Positions 37,547-46,350 of a DNA stretch of 64,000 nt are shown here, one piece after another (within the stretch, counting starts at the first letter, position 1; the number at the start of each line of letters is the position of its first letter). Source of the stretch: Sideroxyarcus emersonii (lineage in GTDB: Bacteria > Pseudomonadota > Gammaproteobacteria > Burkholderiales > Gallionellaceae); assembly GCF_021654335.1 (NCBI RefSeq), contig NZ_AP023423.1, positions 2,231,001 to 2,295,000 of the forward strand, written 5' to 3'. Below the pieces are notes generated by a model. That model ran no database searches and was not told the DNA's origin. It saw only the letters and a program-made list of their open reading frames with translations. Both the position numbers and the translations under genes were made by a program.

Positions 37547-40500
37547 ATGAGCAAACACCTGACTCCTGCTGGCATCGCCCTGCTCTACGGGATACTTGCC
37601 GCCCTGTGGATATTCCTCTCCGACAAACTGCTGGCGCTGTTCCTGCCAGAGCACGCACTGGCGCTATGGATCAACCTGTTCACTGGCCTGTTCTTCGTCG
37701 CCGCCACCGCGCTGCTGCTGTTCCTGCTGATGCGCAAACTGCTCCGGCAAGCAACGGACAAGGACAAGCAGCTCAAACTGTTCTACGACCTGCCCTTCAT
37801 CGGAATGGCCATCAGTTCGGCGGACAGCAAGGCGTGGCTGTATGCGAACGACCGCCTGTGCGACATGCTCGGCTACACCCGTGCCGAATTGCAGCAGACC
37901 ACTTGGGCCGACATCACCCACCCTGATGATCTGGACAGCAACATTGCGCAATTCGAGCGCATGAAGGCGGGCGAGCTCGACGGCTATACCCTGGAAAAGC
38001 GATTCATCCGCAAGGACGGCAGCACCATCGCTGCGAACATCAACGTCAAATGCACGCGCGGAGCCGACGGCAAGGCCAACTATATCGTCGCGCTGGTCGA
38101 CGACATCACCCAGCGCAAGCGCGCAGAACTGGCACTACGCAAGAGCGAGGCAACCTACCGCTCGCTGTTCGACAACATGCTGAACGGTGTCGCCCACTAC
38201 CGCATGATCTTCCGCGACGGCATCCCGGTGGACTACGAGTTCATCGCCGTCAACCCGGCCTTTGCGCAGACCACTGGCCTGAGGGATGTGATAGGCAAGA
38301 AGGTCAGCGAAGTGATCCCCGGCTATGCCGCAGCCAACCCGGACTCGTTGCAGGTGTTCGGCAAGGTCGCCCAGACCGGCGAGCCGACACGCTGGGAACA
38401 CTATCTGGCCGCATTGGACAAATGGTTCTCCTTTTCCATCTACAGCCCGGCACCCGGAGAGTTCGTCGTCGTCAGCGACGATATCAGCGAGCACAAACGC
38501 GCCGAGGCGGCGCTGCGCGAAAGCGAGGAACGCTTCCGCAACATCTTCAGCAATGCTGTCGATGGCATACTGCTTGCGGATGCGACGACCAAAAAATTCG
38601 TCATGAGCAACCCGGCGATCCAGCGCATGCTGGGTTACAGTGCCGAGGAACTGCTCCAGCTCGGCGTGGACGACATCCACCCAGAGCGCGACCTGCCCGA
38701 GGTGTTGACCAGGTTCGACCAGCAAGTGAACGGTAAAATCACGCTCGCTCCAAACCTGCCTGTAACCCGCAAGGACGGCTCTATCCTGTATGCGGACATC
38801 AATGCCGCACCGGTCATGATAGGCGGCAAATCCTACCTGATGGGGTTCTTCCGCGACATTACTGATCGAAAACAGACCGAGGATGCGTTGCACCAGGCCG
38901 CCACCGTGTTCGAGCACAGTCACAACGGCATCATCATCACCGACCTGGATGGAAACATCTTGGCCGCCAACCAGTCTTTCTTAAAGCACACGGGATACAG
39001 CGAAGCGGAACTGCTGGGCAAGAATCCGCGCATCCTGCATTCGGGCCGCCAGGGCAGGGATTTCTACCTGAAGATGTGGGGCAATATCCGCGAGGCTGGA
39101 TTCTGGCAGGGCGAAGTATGGAACCGGCGCAAGGACGGTCAAATCTATCCCACTTGGCTGGCCATCAGTGCAGTACTCGACAATCAGGGCAAAACCACGC
39201 ATTACGTCGGCATCTCGTCCGACCTCAGCCAGCTCAAGCAGTCCGAGGCGGAACGCGAACACCTGGCGCATTTCGATCCGCTCACCGACTTGCCCAATCG
39301 GCTGCTGCTGCAGTCGCATCTGACCCACGCGCTGGCGCATGCGCAGCGGCACCGCACACAGCTCGGCGTGCTGTATCTCGATCTGGACCGCTTCAAGAAC
39401 ATCAACGACAGCATGGGCTACCTGATCGGCGACGAGCTGCTGGTCAAACTGACCGAACGCCTGACCATGCACATGCGCAGCGAGGACATGCTGGCCCGGC
39501 TGGGCGGCGACGAGTTCCTGCTGGTGCTGGAGCACATCAACAGTCCGGAAGACGCAGCCATCGTGGCCAGGATGTTGCTTGAACAGTTGTCGCAACCCTT
39601 CGTGCTGCCCAGCGGACAGGAAATCTTCATCGGCGCCAGCATCGGCATCAGCATCTTCCCCAACGACGGAGACAATGCCGAGCAAATGATCCAGCATGCC
39701 GACGCCGCCATGCACCAGGCCAAAAAGCAGGGCCGCAGCACCTACCGCTTCTATACCGATGCACTCACCCGCGCCGCCGGCGAACACCTGGAACTGGAGA
39801 TCCGGCTGCGTCATGCGATCGGGGCAAACCAGTTGCGCGTGTATTACCAGCCGCAGGTCGATATCGCGAACGGCCACATCGTCGGCGCCGAAGCGCTGGT
39901 GCGCTGGCAAGATCCCGAACGCGGCCTGATCCAGCCGGTAAATTTCATCCAGCTGGCGGAAGAGACCGGCCTGATCGGCGCCATCGGCGAATGGGTGCTG
40001 CGCGAGACCTGCCGGCAGGGGGCGCAATGGATCGCCGCAGGTCTGCCGTTCCTGACGCTGGCAGTGAATCTCTCGCCGCACCAGTTCATGCGCGGCAATA
40101 TCGTGGAACTGGTGTCCAAGGTGCTGACCGAGACCGGCTTCCCGGCCGACCGCCTGGAACTGGAACTGACCGAGAGCGCGCTGATGGCGCAGGAAGAAGA
40201 TGCCGTCAAGATGCTGCACCTGCTGCGCGCGCAGGACATCCGCCTGGCGATCGACGATTTCGGCACCGGCTATTCCTCGCTCGCCTACCTCAAGCGCTTC
40301 CCGCTCGACATCCTGAAGATCGACAAGAGTTTCGTCGACGACATTCCCTTCCATCAGGACGACATGGAGATCGCCGCCACCATCATCGCGATGGGCCATA
40401 CGCTGGGCTTCAAGGTATTGGCCGAGGGCGTCGAAACCGCGGAACAGTTGGGCTTCCTGCAGGCAAAGGGCTGCGACCTGTACCAGGGCTATCTCACCAG

Positions 40501-40549
40501 CCCGCCACTGCCTGCGGCCGAGTTCGAAAAACTGCTCAGGAAGAAATGA
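37547..40549 (+). CDS. Membrane PAS-PAS-PAS-PAS-GGDEF-EAL cyclic-di-GMP enzyme
   Basis: A 1000-residue signalling protein. Two N-terminal helices (about 8-28 and 38-62), four PAS domains (about 75-190, 200-315, 320-440, 445-560; each ends in a DIT/DIS/DLSQ-KRAE junction), GGDEF domain with intact GGDEF (about 652-656) and an EAL domain with GAEALVRW (about 782), DDFGTGYSSL and the late GVETAEQ motifs. Both active sites look complete, so it could make and degrade c-di-GMP. The ligands of the PAS domains are unknown. It is transcribed alone. Confidence 0.95.
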   Translation: MSKHLTPAGIALLYGILAALWIFLSDKLLALFLPEHALALWINLFTGLFFVAATALLLFLLMRKLLRQATDKDKQLKLFYDLPFIGMAISSADSKAWLYANDRLCDMLGYTRAELQQTTWADITHPDDLDSNIAQFERMKAGELDGYTLEKRFIRKDGSTIAANINVKCTRGADGKANYIVALVDDITQRKRAELALRKSEATYRSLFDNMLNGVAHYRMIFRDGIPVDYEFIAVNPAFAQTTGLRDVIGKKVSEVIPGYAAANPDSLQVFGKVAQTGEPTRWEHYLAALDKWFSFSIYSPAPGEFVVVSDDISEHKRAEAALRESEERFRNIFSNAVDGILLADATTKKFVMSNPAIQRMLGYSAEELLQLGVDDIHPERDLPEVLTRFDQQVNGKITLAPNLPVTRKDGSILYADINAAPVMIGGKSYLMGFFRDITDRKQTEDALHQAATVFEHSHNGIIITDLDGNILAANQSFLKHTGYSEAELLGKNPRILHSGRQGRDFYLKMWGNIREAGFWQGEVWNRRKDGQIYPTWLAISAVLDNQGKTTHYVGISSDLSQLKQSEAEREHLAHFDPLTDLPNRLLLQSHLTHALAHAQRHRTQLGVLYLDLDRFKNINDSMGYLIGDELLVKLTERLTMHMRSEDMLARLGGDEFLLVLEHINSPEDAAIVARMLLEQLSQPFVLPSGQEIFIGASIGISIFPNDGDNAEQMIQHADAAMHQAKKQGRSTYRFYTDALTRAAGEHLELEIRLRHAIGANQLRVYYQPQVDIANGHIVGAEALVRWQDPERGLIQPVNFIQLAEETGLIGAIGEWVLRETCRQGAQWIAAGLPFLTLAVNLSPHQFMRGNIVELVSKVLTETGFPADRLELELTESALMAQEEDAVKMLHLLRAQDIRLAIDDFGTGYSSLAYLKRFPLDILKIDKSFVDDIPFHQDDMEIAATIIAMGHTLGFKVLAEGVETAEQLGFLQAKGCDLYQGYLTSPPLPAAEFEKLLRKK

Positions 40550-40763
40550 CGCCGTCAGCCTGCGCCCGGCGGACTACCGTTCGTCGGCGCCACGCGGTGC
40601 GCCGCGATCTTGCGCCCCGTGCCCGCATCCACCGTCACCGGCACATTTCAGGAGAGACGGGACATTCCCTTGCCGCGCGCCTGTCGGATGGCCGATTTGC
40701 AACAGAAGGTATTTATTACACAATGGTTTGCATGAAACGATTGCAATGGCATCATAGCTACCC

Positions 40764-41537
40764 ATGAGCACATTCAAAGTCATGCAGTTCAACATGCAGT
40801 TCGGGCAGATATGGGACGACTCCGGGACTGTGCAGGCACCGATCGATCTGGATCTGACCATCGCGGAAATCCGCAGCTTTGACGCCGACATCATCATCCT
40901 GCAGGAAGTGGAACATGCGCTGCCCGGCGGCGTACAGCTCGATCCGCCCCCCAACTACACCCGTCTGAAGGCCGCGCTCGAAGGCTATCACAGCTATTTC
41001 TCGTACCCGAAGGCCGATCCGCGCGAACTGCCTTTCGGTATCGGCCTGGCGATCTTTTCCAGAACGCCGTTGCGCGACATGTTCCGCATGGAACTGCCGT
41101 CGCCGCCGATCGAGTTCGAATTCGAGGGCGAGAAGAAAACACCGACCGACCGCCTGCTCATCGGCGCCAAGACCACGCTGTACGGCCGCGAAGTGCAATT
41201 GTTCAACACCCATCTGCTGGCCTACTTCATGCTCAACTCGTCCAGCGAGCGGCACCTCCAGCAACGCCAGCTCGTCGTCGAACAACTGCGCCGTACGCAC
41301 GGACCGACGCTGATCGCCGGCGACTTCAATGTCAGCAACCGCGATTCGCTGATCCACCAGTTCGCCGATGCCGGCTATCGCTCCGTGCAGACCACCGAGG
41401 TCACCTGGCGCCACCGTCCGTTCGTGCTCGACCACATCTTCCACAGCCGGCATCTGCGCCCGGTACGCTACACGGTGAAGCCGACCAGCGCGTCGGACCA
41501 CCACATATTGCTCGCAGAGTTCGAGTTCCAGAAGTAA
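40764..41537 (+). CDS. Endonuclease/exonuclease/phosphatase-family protein
   Basis: A 257-residue DNase I-like metal-dependent phosphodiesterase with MQFNMQFG at the start, catalytic Glu in IILQEVEH, LFNTHL, LIAGDFNVS and a C-terminal SDHHILLAEF, all EEP active-site motifs. There is no signal peptide. Substrate (nucleic acid, phospholipid or inositol phosphate) cannot be told. It lies convergent with a small membrane protein gene. Confidence 0.88.
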   Translation: MSTFKVMQFNMQFGQIWDDSGTVQAPIDLDLTIAEIRSFDADIIILQEVEHALPGGVQLDPPPNYTRLKAALEGYHSYFSYPKADPRELPFGIGLAIFSRTPLRDMFRMELPSPPIEFEFEGEKKTPTDRLLIGAKTTLYGREVQLFNTHLLAYFMLNSSSERHLQQRQLVVEQLRRTHGPTLIAGDFNVSNRDSLIHQFADAGYRSVQTTEVTWRHRPFVLDHIFHSRHLRPVRYTVKPTSASDHHILLAEFEFQK

Positions 41538-41543
41538 GCCGGC

Positions 41544-42008
41544 TCAATCCGCCTTGCGTTTCCGGAACAAGGCACGCAGCGGCATCAGCAACACTATCAG
41601 GTCCATCAGCAAGGCAAAGAGACCAAACACGAAGCGCCCCTCGCCCTCGCCGGGTGAACCGTGCGAGGAAAAACCAAGGAAGGAAGACGTGCTGCTGAAC
41701 TTGCGTTCGCCCTCGCCGAACGCAACCCAGTTGAACGGCAACGCCAGGCACAACACGAACATCCAGATCACGAAATTACGCAACCATGCCAGCCGTTCGG
41801 TCTCGGCCAGCAAGATCAGGATTCCGGCAAAAACGAACATCGACGATGCCGCCACCATCACCCAGCGCGGCGTGTGCGTTTGGGAAGTGTCCGTGTGTAT
41901 CCAGCCGAACACCAGGGCGAATTGCAGCAGGCCGAAAAAGAAGAACACCAGCGCCATGAACAGGCGCCCGCGCGGCGACATCTTCTTCATGTCATCCTGC
42001 TCATCCAT
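41544..42008 (-). CDS. Hypothetical inner-membrane protein with four helices
   Basis: A 154-residue protein from the ATG at 42008 (MDEQDDMKK), which follows the pepA stop by five bases with CAAGG at suitable distance; a GTG at 42041 inside pepA is possible. Helices lie at about 17-37, 49-69, 74-95 and 125-147, with a Gly/Ser/Glu-rich loop (EGERKF...GSPGEGEGRF) between the last two. I do not recognise the family. Probably co-transcribed with pepA. Confidence 0.75.
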   Translation of the reverse strand: MDEQDDMKKMSPRGRLFMALVFFFFGLLQFALVFGWIHTDTSQTHTPRWVMVAASSMFVFAGILILLAETERLAWLRNFVIWMFVLCLALPFNWVAFGEGERKFSSTSSFLGFSSHGSPGEGEGRFVFGLFALLMDLIVLLMPLRALFRKRKAD

Positions 42009-42013
42009 CGTGC

Positions 42014-43441
42014 TCAGCCTTGCAACATGCGCAGCCCCCACGCCACGCCGAACCCGTTCACTTCATGCGCCACCATGCCCAGCCCGCCTTCGCAGCGGCT
42101 GGACGACAGGTCCACATGCAGCCAGGGGGTATCGTTCTCCACAAAGCGCTTGAGGAAGCGCGTGGCGAGGATGTGGTCGGCTTCGCCTGCCAGCGTGCAC
42201 TGCTTGATGTCGGCCACCTTGGACTCCAGCTCGGCTTCGTAATCCTCATCCTGCGGGAAGGCGCACAGGCGTTCGCCGGTTTGCTTGCCGGTCGCCACTG
42301 CGCGCTGCGCCAGTTCGTCGCTGGTGGCAAACACGCCGGAATAGCGCGCACCCAGGGCGCTCGCCATGCTGCCGGTGAGCGTGGCGAAGTCGATCATGAG
42401 GTCGGGCTTGGCACGCGAGGCCAGCGTGAGCGTGTCGGCCAGCACCATGCGCCCCTCGGCATCGGTATGCACGATCTCGATGAACAGGCCATTGAGCGCC
42501 TGCACGATGTCGTTCTGCTTGTAGGCCTTGGGGCTGATGTGGTTCTGCGCCAGCGCCAGCCAGCAGTCGATATTCACCGGCAGCTTCTGCTGGCTTGCCG
42601 CAAGCAGGATCCCGAGCGACACGGCCGAGCCGTTCATGTCTTCATGCATGTTGTGCATGTAGCGCGAAGGCTTGAGATTGTGGCCGCCGGTATCGAAGCA
42701 GATACCCTTGCCCACCAACGCCACGGTCTGTTTCGCCTTCGGATGTTTATAGGTGAGATGCACGATGGCCGCATCTTCCGGGTCGCTGCCCTGCGCCACC
42801 GCCACGAACGCACCCGCGCCCATCTTGCGCAGCCTGGGCATGGTGAACTCCTCGAACTTCCAACCATTGGTCTGCGCCAGCTTCCTGATGCGTGCGCGGT
42901 AATTGCCCGGTGTCAGCTCGTTTGGCGGCAGGATGGTCAGCTCGCGGCACAGCAGGTTGCCTTCGGCCTGCGCGCGCAGCGCATCGAACGGTTTGCGGTC
43001 CACGCTTCCGGTCAGCATGATCTTCTGCAGCGGCTTGCGCTCGTCCTTATTCTTGTGCACCGGCAACAGGCTCGCATTCACCCACGCGCCATACACTGCC
43101 AGCTCCGCCGCACGCTGCGCCGTGGCACCCGACACCGCGATGCCCAGCGCCTTGGGCTGCTCTTCCAGCAACAGTTGCAGCGCCTTGCGCACCACCACCT
43201 GCTGCGCGAACGCATCCTTCTTGTCGTCCAGCATCGCCCAGGCCACCAGCGTGCCATCTGCCGCATTCGCCGCGACGGGCGACTTCGCCAGCTCCTCAGC
43301 CTTCATGTCGCGGCGCTTGAGCACACTGGCGAGCAACGCGCCGTGCGCGATGTCCTTCGGCAGCGCCTTGGCCTTTGGGAAGAGGATGAGTTGGTGGGGG
43401 GTGGAAAGGGTGGTTGTGAAGGTGAGTGCAGCGAGGGTCAT
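42014..43441 (-). CDS. pepA: Leucyl aminopeptidase (M17 family)
   Basis: Two-metal cytosolic aminopeptidase of 475 residues. The C-terminal catalytic domain has VGKGICFDTGG (metal Lys and Asp; Cys replaces the more usual Thr), MHEDMNGSA and HTDAEGRMVLADTL with the metal Asp/Glu and active-site Arg. The N-terminal domain is divergent from E. coli PepA, so this may be the shorter M17 branch found in many betaproteobacteria rather than true PepA. A second gene, for a membrane protein, follows closely. Confidence 0.9.
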   Translation of the reverse strand: MTLAALTFTTTLSTPHQLILFPKAKALPKDIAHGALLASVLKRRDMKAEELAKSPVAANAADGTLVAWAMLDDKKDAFAQQVVVRKALQLLLEEQPKALGIAVSGATAQRAAELAVYGAWVNASLLPVHKNKDERKPLQKIMLTGSVDRKPFDALRAQAEGNLLCRELTILPPNELTPGNYRARIRKLAQTNGWKFEEFTMPRLRKMGAGAFVAVAQGSDPEDAAIVHLTYKHPKAKQTVALVGKGICFDTGGHNLKPSRYMHNMHEDMNGSAVSLGILLAASQQKLPVNIDCWLALAQNHISPKAYKQNDIVQALNGLFIEIVHTDAEGRMVLADTLTLASRAKPDLMIDFATLTGSMASALGARYSGVFATSDELAQRAVATGKQTGERLCAFPQDEDYEAELESKVADIKQCTLAGEADHILATRFLKRFVENDTPWLHVDLSSSRCEGGLGMVAHEVNGFGVAWGLRMLQG

Positions 43442-43657
43442 GTTGTTCTCCGGAAATCAGGGGCGGATTATACGAGGATTCATTCCAGAACATTGGTCAC
43501 GGAGGTGACTCCATGCTTACCTGTGTGATTGACCTTGTAAATACTGTGAACATTCGATAGCCTGCATTTCATCCAATGACTAAGTGAAATAATCCGCATC
43601 GGCACCATCAAATTTGTCTGAACGAATCGGTCATGCGAAAAGTTCTAGCCTATTGTC

Positions 43658-44323
43658 ATGAGCGCTAACCAGAGTTACGAGAAAATGATGGGGATGATGG
43701 CTGATTTCGCATCAGCCTATCTCGACTCGGCATATAAAAAGAAAAAGGCTGGGGAAAAATTCGAACTACCCACCGATGGTCATTTTTTAACCGTCTTCTA
43801 TGGCTTTACAGAAATTCAGAGCACACTCGACGCCTTGGCGTTGACTGAAACATTGATTGGCTTGGCTCCACCACGATCCAAGCACATCGACAAAGACTGT
43901 TACCTAAAGTTTTTGGTCGGAGCATATCTGCAAGAGGTATACATTCTTGAGCAGCGCCTCACGACATACGCAAAAAAATTATCTCGGCTATATCGTAAGC
44001 CTGCACTTCCACCCGCAGTTCGGAAAGTCGTCTACGAACCGCTCCAGGGAATAATTTCTACCCGTGGTTCGCACGTGCATAATCGCCGTTATAGTGATGA
44101 AACCCTTGATATGGTTTCCACAACTGCACTTTTTCGTCGCTTGAAACACCAGCTAGGTGAGGATTTGGAGTTTGATTATAAAGTTGCCCAGTCTAATTGG
44201 AAAAAACAAATCAATGCCAATAATAAGACAACTCGGAAAATTATCGACATGTACTGCGAACTCCTGCAAGTTGTGATCTGCAAAAACGACAAGATCGTCC
44301 TGCCAGTGCCAAAGAAGCAGTAA
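43658..44323 (+). CDS. Orphan protein with HEPN-like motif, AT-rich
   Basis: A 221-residue soluble, mainly helical protein with no recognised family. The stretch STRGSHVHNRRYSDE (about residues 134-148) contains R-x4-H, the form of the HEPN ribonuclease motif, and resembles the RGxxVH pattern of some uncharacterised HEPN-like proteins. It is richer in AT and in Lys/Asn/Ile codons than its neighbours, has no clear ribosome binding site, and is followed by a dispersed repeat, all signs of recent acquisition. No antitoxin-like partner gene adjoins it. The start at 43658 is the first ATG of the frame. Confidence 0.6.
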   Translation: MSANQSYEKMMGMMADFASAYLDSAYKKKKAGEKFELPTDGHFLTVFYGFTEIQSTLDALALTETLIGLAPPRSKHIDKDCYLKFLVGAYLQEVYILEQRLTTYAKKLSRLYRKPALPPAVRKVVYEPLQGIISTRGSHVHNRRYSDETLDMVSTTALFRRLKHQLGEDLEFDYKVAQSNWKKQINANNKTTRKIIDMYCELLQVVICKNDKIVLPVPKKQ

Positions 44324-44350
44324 GCGACGTGCCGACGTTTTAACCATCCA

Positions 44351-44374
44351 GCGGGTTACGCTTCGCTAACCCGC
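44351..44374. repeat. Dispersed-type hairpin repeat between the orphan gene and thyA
   Basis: GCGGGTTA and TAACCCGC flank CGCTTCGC to form a hairpin; followed by CCTACATTT. This GCGGGTTACGCTTCGCTAACCCGC unit is familiar as an intergenic repeat in many proteobacteria. It might terminate the orphan gene's transcript but lacks a strong T-run. Confidence 0.6.
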
Positions 44375-44459
44375 CCTACATTTCTGAGCATCACCCTCCC
44401 TGTGCTAGCATTACACCCCTGAACGCGTCGCCCGACGCCGCAACAAAACGAGTCATTCC

Positions 44460-45254
44460 ATGCGCCAATACCTTGATTTGATGCAACACGTGCTGGATCA
44501 CGGCACCAAGAAATCCGACCGCACCGGCACCGGCACCACCAGCGTGTTCGGCTACCAGATGCGCTTCGACCTTGCCAAAGGCTTTCCGCTGGTCACCACC
44601 AAGAAATGCCACCTGAAGTCCATCATCCATGAACTGCTGTGGTTCCTGCAGGGCAGCACCAACATCAAGTACCTCAAGGACAACGGCGTCAGCATCTGGG
44701 ACGAGTGGGCGGACGAGCAAGGCGAGCTGGGGCCGGTGTACGGCAAGCAGTGGCGTTCGTGGGAGGCGGTAGATGGCCGCGTGATCGACCAGATCAGGAT
44801 CGCCGTCGACCAGATCAGGAATAATCCCGATTCGCGCCGCATCATCGTCTCGGCCTGGAACGTGGGCGAGCTCGACAAGATGGCGCTGGCGCCCTGCCAC
44901 GCGTTCTTCCAGTTCTACGTGGTGGACGGCAAGCTCTCATGCCAGCTCTACCAGCGCAGCGCGGACATCTTCCTCGGCGTGCCGTTCAACATCGCCAGCT
45001 ACGCATTGCTCACCATGATGATGGCGCAGGTGTGCGGCCTGCAATACGGCGATTTCGTGCATACCTTCGGCGACGCGCACCTGTACTCCAACCACATGGA
45101 GCAGACCGCGCTGCAACTGTCGCGCGAACCGCGCCCGCTGCCGATCATGAAGATCAATCCCGCCGTGAAGGATATCTTCGGCTTCAGCTTCGAGGATTTC
45201 ACGCTGGAAGGCTACGACCCGCATCCCGCCATCAAGGCTCCCGTCGCGGTATGA
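44460..45254 (+). CDS. thyA: Thymidylate synthase
   Basis: Converts dUMP and methylene-THF to dTMP and DHF. 264 residues, exactly the length of the E. coli enzyme. Visible are SDRTGTGT, the nucleotide Arg in [13 protein letters not shown], the catalytic Cys in [12 protein letters not shown] (about 146), [15 protein letters not shown] and HLYSNHMEQ. The stop overlaps folA as ATGA, matching the metabolic link: DHF made here is reduced by FolA. Confidence 0.98.
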   Translation: MRQYLDLMQHVLDHGTKKSDRTGTGTTSVFGYQMRFDLAKGFPLVTTKKCHLKSIIHELLWFLQGSTNIKYLKDNGVSIWDEWADEQGELGPVYGKQWRSWEAVDGRVIDQIRIAVDQIRNNPDSRRIIVSAWNVGELDKMALAPCHAFFQFYVVDGKLSCQLYQRSADIFLGVPFNIASYALLTMMMAQVCGLQYGDFVHTFGDAHLYSNHMEQTALQLSREPRPLPIMKINPAVKDIFGFSFEDFTLEGYDPHPAIKAPVAV

Positions 45255-45736
45255 GCCTGTCCATCATCGTTGCGATGGCGCGCAATCGCACCATCGGCGT
45301 CAACAACATGCTGCCGTGGCACTGCCCTGAGGACCTGAAGCACTTCAAGGCACTGACCATGGGGCACCACATGATCATGGGACGCAAGACCTTCGACTCC
45401 ATCGGCAAGCCGCTGCCCGGGCGCACCACGGTGGTGGTCACGCGCAACACGGACCTGGCGATATCCGGTTGCGTCGTTGTGCACTCGCTGCAGGAAGCCA
45501 TCGCCGCCTGCGCGGGCGACCAGGAAATCTTTGTCGTGGGTGGTGCCGAACTTTACCGCCAGGCACTGCCGCTGATGGACACACTCTACATCACCGAGAT
45601 ACAGCAGGATGTGGAAGGCGATGCGCATTTCCCTGCATTCAGCATGGCCGACTGGGAAGAGACCTCACGCGACGCACGATCGCAAGAGACACCACAGCCG
45701 CTGAATTACCACTTCGTAACCTATCGCAGGAAATAG
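45251..45736 (+). CDS. folA: Dihydrofolate reductase
   Basis: NADPH-dependent reduction of dihydrofolate, 161 residues. Family motifs are [19 protein letters not shown], the acidic substrate residue in CPEDLKHFK (about 27-29), [16 protein letters not shown] and the [13 protein letters not shown] nucleotide segment. Translationally coupled to thyA. Confidence 0.98.
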   Translation: MSLSIIVAMARNRTIGVNNMLPWHCPEDLKHFKALTMGHHMIMGRKTFDSIGKPLPGRTTVVVTRNTDLAISGCVVVHSLQEAIAACAGDQEIFVVGGAELYRQALPLMDTLYITEIQQDVEGDAHFPAFSMADWEETSRDARSQETPQPLNYHFVTYRRK

Positions 45737-46041
45737 CCGATTGCCCCGCGGGGATGGCACGTTGCGCCGTGCAATTATTTTCCCCCACCCCCTGCTTGGC
45801 ACACTGCGTTGCCATTCGGAGACACAAGAAAATGCAGCGATTTCAACAGGCTTTCGTTTAATTCACATTGCCTGTCGCCTGCAAGCGACGACCCCATGAA
45901 ACTTTGTTGCGGTCGCCCTCTCTAACCGATTGTTTTTATATCAATGCATTTTCAGGCATGACAGTTGCATACTCTTCGTTGCCGCATGAAGAAATATCCA
46001 GCGGTTCCGTTGTTCAACTTTACATTTGATAAGGATGCGTC
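45737..46041. other. Intergenic region between folA and the small secreted protein
   Basis: No gene found in 305 bp. It contains a GGCACGTTGCGCCGTGC near-palindrome at 45755-45771, A/T-rich segments near 45930-45950 and TTGCATACT about 75 bases before the next ATG, which may hold the promoter of the small protein gene. Confidence 0.35.
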
Positions 46042-46236
46042 ATGAATAAACCACTCTCCGCACTGATCGTTGCCGTTTTGGCTGCCGTTTCCATGTCCGC
46101 CTCTGCAGCAGATGCCGCACAGGCCGGCGCCAAGAAGGAACCCGCAGCGAATGCAAAGCATGCAACGATGAAGCACCATCATGCGACTGCAACCAAAGCC
46201 AAGAAGGGCGCAGCAAAAGATGCGCCGAAGACATAA
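46042..46236 (+). CDS. Small secreted Ala/Lys/His-rich protein
   Basis: A 64-residue product with a clear signal peptide (MNKPLSALIVAVLAAVSMSASA, cleavage about residue 22) and a mature part of about 41 residues made mainly of Ala, Lys, Thr and His, including a MKHHHA cluster. AAGGA precedes the ATG and a strong terminator follows 17 bp after the stop, which supports a real, independently transcribed gene. Such basic low-complexity periplasmic peptides are common but uncharacterised; metal or nucleic-acid binding is only a guess. Confidence 0.75.
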   Translation: MNKPLSALIVAVLAAVSMSASAADAAQAGAKKEPAANAKHATMKHHHATATKAKKGAAKDAPKT

Positions 46237-46252
46237 CCCAGCTTGATCCGGG

Positions 46253-46290
46253 AACGACAAAGGCAGGCCCTCCTGCCTTTGTCGTTTTTT
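46253..46290 (+). terminator. Strong intrinsic terminator
   Basis: A perfect 15-bp stem (46253-46267 with 46272-46286) with a CCCT loop, followed by a run of T residues, ends the transcript of the small secreted protein gene. Confidence 0.92.
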
Positions 46291-46350
46291 GCGCATGTGA
46301 ATTCGACCACCCGATACCGCTTTCGTACCACCACAACATGAGAGGATGAA

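Noticed and set aside
45797..45813. Sigma-54-like promoter, TGGCAC then TTGC
   Set aside because: The spacer is 6 instead of the strict 5 bases, so the -24/-12 spacing is wrong.
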